DNA from: Plumapathes pennacea
Taxonomy: Eukaryota > Cnidaria > Anthozoa > Antipatharia > Myriopathidae
DNA length: 64,000 nt
Assembly: GCA_964036295.1 (NCBI GenBank)
Contig: OZ038466.1
Location: 21,566,597-21,630,596 of the forward strand
Reading direction: 5' to 3'
Shown: positions 14,301 through 26,300 of the stretch, in pieces
Layout: each line of letters starts with the position of its first letter
How positions within the stretch are numbered: position 1 is the stretch's first letter
Notes under the pieces: model-generated
The model's input: only the letters and a program-made list of their open reading frames with translations
The model's database searches: none
Told to the model about the DNA's origin: nothing
Translations under genes and position numbers: made by a program

Positions 14301-17300
14301 AACGATGAAGCCCTAAACACCTTGGTAACATCACCACGGGCACATTTTTAGGTTTCAAGAATTGCAAACTTTACAGATTCCACTCCCACATATGCCCCCG
14401 CCCCAGTTTTAGTGCTACGCTCTGCGTTTTTGGTTCTTAACCTCGAAAGCGAACTTTAATTTTCTTGTGAAACAATTCAGCTAGAGTTAAACTAAATGAA
14501 GTACTTTCAGTACGGAATTCACTAACTGAACTTCGACGAGCCGACAGCCAAACTTCGTTCATTAAATTTTACAAACTTCTTTTGCAATTTGGCGAACTTC
14601 TTTTGCGCTTTAACTGACTAACTCGAAGGTACATATGTTTAAAAGATTAAGAAGGTTCAGACGAAGCAATGTTACCTCGCAGTCGACACCCGTATAACTC
14701 CACTCGCATTGCGATGTAACTTCTCCACCTCAAAGGCAGAATACGTATGAACCTGGCCTTTATAAGCGGGACAATTTTGTGGGCGACAGTGCTGTAAATG
14801 TCGAAGTTGCCACGGAAGACCTAAAATGGATGAATATCAACGTCAATAATTTGTTAAGCTGACATGTTTTTGTTTACATCCGGCGACGTGTACAAAAAAG
14901 ACCAAAGCTGCTTCTAATAACTTATAAAACATTTAAAACAGGAAAACAACAATTAGGCTCAAATAAAAATCGTCTTATTCTCAAACGAGTCTGGCGAAAT
15001 GGTATATTACTGATAGTATATTTCCTTGATCTATGTGTATAAAAGTCTACACATAGTCAATCTTCGTTCAAAGACCATTCTGTTTTAAATCTGAACTCAT
15101 ACTGTAAGTGTATCAACATGTACTGTGCTTTTAACGCATTTTCTATTCTATGTGATACAAATTTTGTCGTTGTTTTCATTGTTTTTGCTCTGGAAAAGGA
15201 TTGCTAACTACTTCCATATTTGGGGCCCCAGAAAACGAAAGATAAAGATCAAAGACATACTGCAGTGAAAGGGTTATTTATACCAGGATAGCACGCCCGA
15301 CGTGAACAAGCTGCATCCCCACACGACGAGCGCATAATAACTGATCAACCCTTATACACAGTAAGTTACCTTGAACTTTCCATAGGCGACATAGTTCCTG
15401 AAGCGAACTCCGTACCAGCTGTAGGACAGCCGATACATGGTAACCCACTGGTGAGCTTCCCGTCGTCCTTGAGTAGCGATGCCTTTAACGAGACTCAGCG
15501 TTCCTAAGTCGATCTGCAGCCACTGTCGAGTGTTACGAAGACGAGCGACCCAGGCTCCGGTTCTGCCGCGACTTGCGTAGATGTTGAGTCTCGCTCGGTC
15601 AGGTCCGTGCTTGTAGTTGTAGGAGGAGGAAGCACGGAGGGAGCCGGACAAGATCCTGCCGTCCTCCAGACCCAGCGGCATGGTGCAGTGGTCTTAAACG
15701 AGAAAGTGTACGTACTTGAGTCGTTGACGTTAGCGGAAAATCTATTATAATGATATTGATAATAATCTTATTCATGGAGCCTACTTGGCCCGAAATAATT
15801 TTAGGAAAGGGCTTGACTATAGAAGTAATACAGTATTCTCAAAAGATAATCGAACAACAAACAAACGTAAGATTCTTGAATTCAGGTATCCCGTCTAAAT
15901 AGCAGATCAAGTCGACTGCGCAAATAATACATTCTGGTTTAGGGACCTTTTTATTAGTTGTAGAGTGCAGTATGGTAAGAAATAAGGTCTATCTATAAAG
16001 GCCACTAATATCTCTGGTTCTGCAGCTGATAAAACGGTCGAGTCGTGTTTAAATTGTATCTTTCACAACTCCCAAGAAACCTCCGTTTTCAGGTCATTGT
16101 TTTAGTGTGGACGAAAGGCAAAAACGTATAACAAAATATGCGTTTTCGTGAACGTCGCCTCGGGCTGCGTTTACGCAAATGCGTTTACACTTTTCGTTAT
16201 TGCTGTTTACACAAAAACAGAAACCGGAGAGTTTTGAAAACGATTAATTTGGGCTGCGTTTTCATTGCCGAATTCGATCGTTTTCGTGTAAACGAGAGAT
16301 GAAAACGCATCGGTTTAAACGCAGCCTCGGGGAAGCGGAATCTGTGTGCGGTTATGATGCCTCGCCCTCAAATCTCATACCTGTTAAGCAGCCGTAGAAC
16401 TCGACTCTCATGGAAATGTGAGAGCGCCAGCCCCACGGGCGGATTCGAATGTAGCGCCCTCTGATCGCCGGGTGGAAGGAGTGAGACACGACTGTGTGAC
16501 GGTCACGATTTCCACTGAAATACTGCAAAGAAATCAAACAAGCTCATTTAGCTTCACCAGTCACGCGACGAAAAAATGGCGGACATCAACGAGGTGTCAT
16601 AAATTACCATACCTTGAGGTTGTTTCTTTCCTTGTATTGAACAAAATGGATTCCATCCAAACTGTGCAACACAAAGTACTGTGTCACCCACTGGGCATAA
16701 TCCTGCCTTCCCTGGGTCGCGATCATTATAATCTTCGCCGCTCGACCAAAATCGACCTGCAACCACTGGTAACGATTGTTATACTTCGCAGACCACGCGC
16801 CTATGTAGCGACCACGCTTCCTTTTGTGAAGGCGCGCGAGGTACGGGCCGTGGTAATTGTCCCACCTGGACGACGATGACACCATCTTATTGCCAACACG
16901 TCCATTTTGCAGTCCCATTGGTTTATTGCATAGCCGTCCTGTGCACAGAAAACGAGCATAATTTCTTAGTAAAGGAGTTCGAATGGTTTAATAGCTCACC
17001 AAACATTTGGAGGATTTTACGCTTTCAGCCAAAAAGGTGAATTTCACTTAACCTAGGCAATACCTACCTTCTGAAATTTCATAAGAAGCGTACAAGTGCA
17101 ACCACTCAAATGTCGTGTTGTTGATATTGTTTAGAAGAGTTCAAGTTTTTGCATTTTGATATTTTATTGGTCAGAGAAAAGGCGGTAAAAAGGTTAATAA
17201 TACCAGATCAAACCAGAACTACAGGCTCTGTTGTATCTGAAAGAGGGACAACGTAGCGACAGTCACGGCGCATAAAAAGTCGTGCCATTTTTAAACGGAT

Positions 17301-20300
17301 TCCATCGCTATACAAGATGAGCATCAACAATCCGAGATTTCCAATACGAAAAAAAAAACGAAGACAGAGGAGACAGAAAATTAAGCAAATCGATTGTTTC
17401 CCCTTCACCTTTAAAAACCAGAAAGACGAGGCCGCTAGCTCAATGAACCTACCTAGCCTGCAGCCAAACAGCTCGACTCTCATAGAAATATGACTGTACC
17501 AACTCCTTGGGTGAACGCGAATGTAATGAGCTCTAATGGAAGGGCGGAATCTGTGTGTGACCACGTAGTATCTCTCGCTGTTTCCCGGAAACACCTGCAA
17601 AGGTAAAAACGACTTCTAATGCAAATCATTCTTTATAAGGAAGCATCCTCACTTATGTAAGTGCACGTGCCATTTCATTATGTACGAACTGAATTACACC
17701 TTGATAATTAAACAATTTCTAATGAAGCAATGCCTGTGTGTGACCGTAAGTACATAGGAAAGAAAGGAGGAGGGCAAGCATCCTTCTATCTGGTAACGTC
17801 TTCACTCGCGACCCGCTTCAACCAATCTGTCGTTGGGTTGAGAATCAAGTTACATTGGCGAAATGCACAAACCGTGGCCATGGGACTCGGTGAATGCGAC
17901 CCCAAACATTGCAGTGCTTACTGTTGTGTTGATTTGCGTAAGCTGTTGAACGAAGTAGAAGTGGGTTCTACTTCGTACAACGTGTTGCTGCAACTTGCAA
18001 CACGGTGGTAATACGCGCAACATTACGGTGCAACTTGCAACGCAACATTGCTGCACGACAAGTTGCACTGAAAATGTTGCCCGTATTACTTCACCTTAAA
18101 GCCCGGTTTTCACGAGCTACGTAGGTACACGCGTAAGCATAAGCGCAAGCACCAAATATATGCGTTCGCGACAGCGGGAGACAAAGCACACGCACAAGCA
18201 CAAGGAAAGAAGATATTTTGATCCTTGAGCTAGTGATTGCGTCAATTCTGTTTTCACTGTGTTTCCAGTTATGCCTATGCTTGTGTCGCTCGTAAAAACC
18301 CAGGCTTAAAGAGAATGAAAAATGTGTGCCGTGAATATATTCAACTAATATAGCGTATCTATGCTCTGGACTCTTTCTCGAGATCAAGGTTCACTTGGTT
18401 AAATTTTCAGTTTCTTAAACTTGTGAAATCTGACTTAAAAAAGTTCTCTACATCAGTAATCAGTGATGCATGTTGTCTGTTTCAAAATGCGTACGCGTAT
18501 ACAGACGTTCAGAAGAAATGCATAGGCAGCTCCAAAACGCAACGTTAACGCAAAACTATGCACCAAGTGCGATCTCTAATGCTCCTTTAAATTACCTTAA
18601 CAACCCGTCCGTGCTTGTACGGACGAAACTGGACTCCGTTGTAACTGTACGAGATGGTATAACTGGTAACCCATTGATTAGCATCGTAGCGACCTTGCGT
18701 GGCGATTCTTTTCACGCGAGCAGTTGTGCCCAAGTCAATTTGCAGCCACTGATTACGATTGTTGTACCTGGCAACCCAGCCTCCTCGCGTGGAGCCGTGG
18801 TTCCGCGCCTGAAGTCTGGCGCACCACGGACCGTAGTAGCGATTATAGAAGGAAGACGCGGTGAACATAGACTTGGTGATTCGGCCGTCTTGGACTCCAA
18901 GTGGTACATCACAAGGATCTAACAAAAAGACGCAAATATTTCAGGCAAAGTAGGCAAATTACAGCCTTAAACAACCAATAATCAGAAATGTCTAGGCTAA
19001 GCTCGAATAATCCCTGGTATTTGCGAGGGTAATAATCGAGACGCTATTTCGTTTTCTTATGTTTATCAGTTTGTCCGTCCGATGGGCACAGTGGACAAAT
19101 TACAGCCTTAAACAACCGATGTAATCAAAAATATCCAGGCTAAATTTTCAGTTTAATATCGAATAATCCCCAAGCTTTGCGAATGTAATAATCGAGACGC
19201 TATTTCGTTTTTTAATGTTCGACAGTGGAAATCGAACAATCAGTGGCAAATTTCACGGTTTCTGATTGAAGTTTACAGGATCCACTGCAAATCAAACCTT
19301 TCTCTAATTGATATTTACAGGATCCAGGTTTTGCCAACAGGTACGGCGGTCAACGGAAATTATATGTTTCGTACTGTATGAGGACCGCTCTATATTTGGA
19401 AACCATGGTAACTTTAACCTTATTTCATTTGAACCAAGCAGACACAAATGTGTAGCTACCTGCTCGGCAACCGTAGAATTCCACTCGCATAGAAATGTGG
19501 CTGCGCCATCCTCTGGGACGAATTCGCACATAGCGGGCAGAGATCGGGGGGTTGATCACCTGACTGACGATGGTGTTTCTGTCCCTGTTGCCTTGGAAAT
19601 ACTGTTGATGACATATGAATTAACAAATTGACGTCAGTTTTTTATGTGTCTGTCCTCTTATTGATCATGAAACGCGTCATAACATTGTCAAAAAGTTGTG
19701 GATCCACGAGGCGCTTCGCGGGGAAAACACGCAAGAAAACTGGATTTTGTTCGATTTGACCGAAATGCTGTCAACAACTTTTCCCACTTTTCCCGCTTTA
19801 GAGCAATGTTCTTGCCACAAACATTACCGAGCACACAGTCGGCAGATTGGACAATACCAATGACATATTAATACTTCAAAAGTAAAGCGTATAATGCAGT
19901 TATCAACCTGAAATTTAATCCTGAACTATCTAACAATCTACATTGAACAATAAGTCGGAAAAGAAGGTACACTGATTTCTGATATACTTCTAACAACATG
20001 TTTTAGGAAATTATTTCTGAAAATGTTCCGTCTATCGTACAACAGCTTGTGAAAAGTCTGACGTCATATCCAGGTCAAAGTCAGTTTCTCATTGGCTACT
20101 TACCTTATCATTACTCTTGAACCTATACATAGCCCAGTGAACGTTGTCCATACTAGAGGAAACTGTGTAGCGCGTCACCCACTGGCTGGCATCTTGCCGC
20201 CCCTGGGTCGCAATCTTAGTAATTTTCATTGGTCGACCAAAGTCCACCTTAAACCACTGGTTGTGGTTGTTGTGTCGCGCGCACCAGGCTCCCACATACT

Positions 20301-23300
20301 TTCCTCGCTTAGCTCGACCCAATCTTCCGAGCCAGGCAGCGTGGTTGTTGTTGTACTCTGAAGACGCAGTGATCTTGCTGTTTGCAATTCTGCCGTTTTG
20401 CAGTCCAAGAGCCCGATTGCAAGAAGTTACTATAAAGACAATAATATACAAGTGAAGAAATAACATTGTGATCTACAGTATTACGATTAACATTGTGATG
20501 ATGATGACGATTAACATTTCGATGTACTTTATTATAAATTGAACGAACAAGATCCATGAGTGGAACACTTGTAAAACATCAAAACTTATCCTGAAATTCA
20601 GACCGTTCTATATCATAAGTAATGCGCAAGAAAAACGGGGCTTGCACATGTGACATTTTACCTCGACTTAGATAAGTAACAGTGACGAACGTCAGCGTTA
20701 CTGACTGTTACGTCACTCCTGACGTCACACAAGGTGTGACATCAGGAGTGACGTAGAGTGACGTCAGAGTAAACGGCAAGTGTGCTTTATGTTCACCTTT
20801 GAGTGATAAAATATAAAAAAGTGACTACTCACGTGAACAGCCGTAGAACTCGGCCCTCATGGAAACCCAACTGTACCACGATTTGGGATAAATTCGCACG
20901 TACAGGGCTTTGAACAATCTCAGGAACCGGTGATAAACAATGGAATGCCTGTCTGTATTTCCCATAAAGATCTGCATAAAGATGGAGGATAAAATGATAA
21001 ATATTACAACGCCTAGAGAAAGTCCATGCACCAAGGGTCAACTATCTTGCACTGAGATATAAAGGATGTTTGTTTATGTTTTCTTCAATAGCATAAATCA
21101 AATTTCAAGCTACAAACAAACAAACTTAGTAATACCGAAAATATGAAAGTTATACGCTGAATACATTTGAAAAATGACCTTATCAAAACTGAAAAAAAAA
21201 ATGTATGGCTGGGTGGAAATAGGTAAAGTTCTTTCGGGATATTCTTTCTAAACAAGACAATATAAAATCCATACCTTTATTCGTCTGTTCTCTTGATAGG
21301 GGATATATCTCATGGCATTTATGCTGTATGCTAGCGCATAGGTCTTCACCCATTGATTTGCATCTTGTCGACCTTGCGTAGCAACACCTTTCAGAGTCAT
21401 AAATTCTTTGAACTTGACCTGAAACCACTGCCCGTGAATTCTGCGCTTTGCGCTCCATGACCAACGGTGGTTGAGCCTGCCGTGCCAGGGCGACAAGTAA
21501 TGGTTGTAATAGGTGGAGGCGGAGAACTGGCCATTTGTGAGGCGTTTATCCTCCAAACCAAGAGGCATGGCGCAACGGTCTGAAAAGAAAAGGTACAGTT
21601 GAAGCTCCCGTAGACGAACACCCTTGGGAAGCAGAAAAACTGTCCATAACTGGAACTGCCCACTTACGAGAATGTGTAAATAAAGAGTTTGTCTGAGCCA
21701 GAGCTTATACGGGGTTTCGTAGGGGCGTACGTAACTGGAACTGTCCGCTTACGAGAATGTGTAAATACAGAGTTTGACTGAGCTAGAGTTTAAGCGGGGT
21801 TTCGTAGAGGCGTCCGTAGGTAGAGCTGTCCACTTACGAGAATGTGTAAATACAGAGTTTGACTGAGCTAGAGTTTAAACGGGGTTTCGTAGAGGCGTCC
21901 ATAACTGGAACTGTCCACTTACGAGAATGTGTAAATAAAGAGTTTGACTGAGCCAGAGCTTATACGGGGTTACGGCGTCCGTTAGTAGAGCTGTCCATTT
22001 ACGATAGTGTCCGCCTGAGAGCTTCGACTGTATTATAATTAACCCACTCACCTTCTCGACATCCGTAGAACTCAGCTCTCATAGAGATGTGTCCGTACCA
22101 AGACCACGGATGGACTCTGATGTAGCGTGCTTTGATGCGCGGGAAAAGATGATGCAGCACCACGCTGTTCTGGTCCTTGTTGCCTTGAAAATACTAAAAA
22201 ACAAAAAGAAAAAGAAAAAGAGTAAACTATTGGCATCAACTTCTCAGTTCACTTTTTATCGGTTTTAGAAAAAAAAACCTAGTCTGCTCGCAGCCGTTTT
22301 TGTGGTCGCAACACCTTGTGCCCCTCTCCCCCCTCCCCCCCCCCCCCCCCCGACCTCACAAAAAGCTGCAAGCAGACTAGAAAAAAACGAGATGGAAGAA
22401 AAATCGCCGTGCTTAAGGGCTGAGGAATACAACGACAAATTGAACGCTGATATTAATTTGTACTCATCGAGAGCTTTCATTCAGAGGTCAGAACTTTAGG
22501 TTGCTTTTGTTCAGGAGTTAGGAGTGAACCATTGCTATTAGAATGTACTCACTGAAAGCTTTCATTTTAATGGTCACGCCGGTTTCATTTGACAGTTAGG
22601 AGTTGAACGTGAACACGGCTATAAGAATGTACTCACTAAGAGCTTTTCACTTAAGTGGTATACAGACCCTCCTGTTGCTGTCCTTCTTGAACTCAGCAAA
22701 GTGCGCTCCATCCACACTGTAAGTCAAGTAGTACTGCCTGACCCACTGCCGGGCGTCCTGTCGTCCCTGAGTGGCGATCTTCGTTACCCGGGTCGGTCGT
22801 CCAAAGTCCACCTGCAGCCACTGGTAGCGGTTATTCTGGCGCGACGACCAGGCCCCAGTCCTCGAACCATGACGCCGCAAGTGGAGTCTAGCGTTGGACG
22901 GACCGTGATTTCTGTCCCATTTCGACGAAGACGAAACTTGTCCGGAGCGGATGCGACCGTTTTGCATACCCAGGGGTTGGTTACAGCGTTTTCCTGAAAG
23001 AACGAAGACGGTTAGAGGGCAAGAAAGCCCAGCAAACACACTCAACGGGAAAAGGAAGGTGTGGATAAAGGGCGAATGGCATATATACGACACTGAACAG
23101 TGAAACATTCAAAGACTCATTCCATAGTAGCCACGCAAACACAGAACCTCCCTTGATACCAACAAGGACTAGAAAACAGTAGATCGTAATCAGAAATGGA
23201 TGCCTCACAGCTCAAAACACGAAACGAAACTCACCGTAGACGTAACCGTAGAACTCAACTCGCATGGAAATCCAACTCCTCCATGTAACGGGATGCACTC

Positions 23301-26300
23301 TGAAGTAACGGCCCGTCAAATATCTTTTGAATTTGTGAGAGATGACTACGTATCGATCATAGTTTCCTCGGAAAATCTGCAAGAGAGATCACAAAGAATG
23401 AGAAAGAATTTCCTTGAGCCAAGGAAGAAAGGACTTCACTTGCAGAAACCGTTTGGGTAACAGCAATACACTGCTCAATGATTGTGGTGAAAGATTAAGA
23501 TGAAAAGGCATTTTCTTGTTAACCTCAAAGCAGGAATATGGAGCATGCTATAGAAAACGAAATATCTGATCGCTTCCATAGCTAGAAGTTCTCTTTCAAT
23601 TGCCCATAATTCTTCAAGGCAACAAAGAATAACAATTCGAATGCTTTTTTTCCCAGGATTTACGACAATGGATTCATGTTAGACGGGTCGAAATCCCCCC
23701 AGAAACGTACCCAAACAAAAAATGCTCAGGTAAGATATTGCGCCTTAACATTAGTCTTATCCTCAAAGATAATTTGAAAATAGGTATTCCCGCTCCAAAG
23801 GACAACAACTAAAACATCCTCAGGAACTATTCACGAACATTACCTTTGTTCGCCTTCGTTCTTTGTACGTCACAAAAGCCAGTCGATTCTTGCTGTACGA
23901 AACATAGTAACTCGTGACCCATTGGTCCGAATTTTGTCGGCCCTGAGTTGCGATCTTCGAGACTCGAGTCAGCGCTCCGAAGTCCACCTGCAGCCACTGA
24001 GCTTTGTCGCGTCTCTTTGCGCACCAGGCCCCTCCGTTTCTGCCCGCGCGGCGCTGGTTGAGACGTGCGTTCCACGGACCACAGTAGTAGTTGTAGTAAG
24101 ACGACGCCCTCATGAATCCGTTCGCTAGACTATGATCTTCAAGGCCCAATGGCAAATTCTTTTGCTCTAAAAAATGTTTAAAAGTGTCAGCATACGTTTT
24201 TCGACCTTGAACTTTGAACTTCATCTGTATATTATTCTGAGGTAGAGAATGGAATCCTAACCACACTTGCAAAGTTTTCGTAAAAGCAATATGACGTTGC
24301 CCTTTCCTATAAAGGTTTCTATTATTCAACCTAAAGTTTCCACATACGATTGCATGAAAAGGAAAATGACTTGATAAACGTTTGTCTAAACATACTAAGT
24401 AGACTATATTTAGATATACCCTTACTTATGACAGGGGTTATAAATTCTAATTTTCCATTCGCTGGCTGCACTATTTTCAACTTCGAAACGGCCAAATACT
24501 TACTCCAAACAACGCCGTAAAGTTCCATCCTCATGGAGATATGTCCGTGCCATCCTCTGATCCAAATCCTCACGAACCGAGCAAGGAAAGCGGGACTGAA
24601 GGAATGGGTACGAATGGTGCGTCGGTCAAAGTTCGCTTGGAAGGTCTGTAAAGAGGAAGTAACGCTACTTTAGCGACTCTCAACATCCTGAAGTCGACGC
24701 TAACCTTTTTCTTTGACACAGGACATTGTCTTAATTTCAAAATGGCTTCTTTTGAGTCCACCAGTCAACACGTGACGTCAAAATCAAGATGGCGGCGGGA
24801 ACCGTGAAAAGGGCTATATTAAGAGATATATTGATTGATATACCTTGATTGCGCCCCACCACGTCTTGTAACGTATGAAATGAATGCCGTCCATACCATA
24901 CAGAACCCAGTAACGAGTGACCCACTGGTTCGTGTCCTGTCTTCCCTGGGTCGCTATTCCAGAAATCTTCATTGATCGTCCAAAATCCACCTGCAGCCAC
25001 TGGTTGTAGTTGTTGTGACGCGCGCACCACGCACCCACGTAGCGTCCGCGTTTCGGGCGGTGAAGGCGAGCGAGCCACGCGATGTGATACCGGTTATAAC
25101 TGGATGAAGCTTTAAAGGCGCTGTTTTTGATGCGTCCATTTTGGAAGCCGAGGGAATACACAACGTAACGAACTGCAAGCCGATAAAATAAGAAGAGAAA
25201 TAAGACTCTCAAAGTCATGAGATCCATACTCTAATCCACCAGCACTGAACAAAACTATGAATAATACTGGGGGAATCGATAGTCTGACCAGCTTGAACCC
25301 AAGCACGAGATCACCTAATTCTCCCAACCTGCTCTGAACAAAATGTATGAGTAGTGTTAGGAGAATTGATAGTTTGACCAGTTTGAGCCCAAACCAGAAA
25401 TCAGTATACTAAAGTAACAGATAACTTGGCTCCTCTCTTGGGTCCCAAGGGCCAAACTGGAGTCGAAAAAAACATCGCGTCTTATTTCCTAGAATTCAAA
25501 TTTACCTCCTCCGTAGTAGCAACCAAAAAGCTCGACGCGCATAGCGATATAACTTCTCCATGCGTAAGGATGAATTCGGATATATTTGGCACGGATGGGC
25601 GGCCTAAACTTGTGGGAAACAATGGAATATCTGTTGCGATTTCCATTGAAGAACTGAAAGAAAAACAAAACAGTCATATTAACCCAGATTTAAACCCGTT
25701 TAGTACGATTGAAATAATGCGACCGCGCAATGATGGAAGATAATAAAGCCTCTGATATTTGCGAGATGAATATACCTTTCCCGCTCAAGTCCATACTTAA
25801 AGTATTTTCGCATTAAAAATCATTTAACAGTGAAAATAACCAAGCCCGCTCTAATCCAACATGACCGACACCTTTCGATTATCAAACTACAAGGCGCGCA
25901 AGGACGTATGGGCCATTTATTCCTGAGTGCACGTTTTGGGTGCTGATTGGCTGTTTTAAAAAAACGCAAGCGACACCTGATCACGTGGACTTTGAATTGA
26001 CAAGTGAGAACTCGGTATCGCACTCTACCTTAAACCTTCCAAGCTCCTTGTAAGGGGAAAACCTGTATCCTAGCACACTGTAAGTGACCCTGTAACGAGT
26101 GACCCACTGACTGGAATCTTGCCGTCCTTGCGTCGCTATCTTCTTCACCCGAGCGAGCCAAGGCAGCGTAATCTGCAGCCACTGGTTGCGATTCCGATGG
26201 CGCGCGACCCAGGCCCCGACCCGACCATGACCGGCGACCAAATTCAGCCGAGCACGGTCTGGGCCATGGTTATAATTGTATGAAGAGGAAGAACGCAAAG

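Larger units (their letters stand above)
11406..21579 (-). repeat. Higher-order repeat unit, octad 2 (domains 10-17)
   Basis: Eight domains in class order a to h over 10.2 kb. First-exon lengths are 305, 326, 323, 326, 323, 329, 323 and 326 nt, identical to octad 3. One disulfide-less domain (16). Confidence 0.9.

Noticed and set aside
21640-22000. Regular direct repeats considered as a CRISPR array
   Set aside because: Units are contiguous without unique spacers, and the DNA is eukaryotic.
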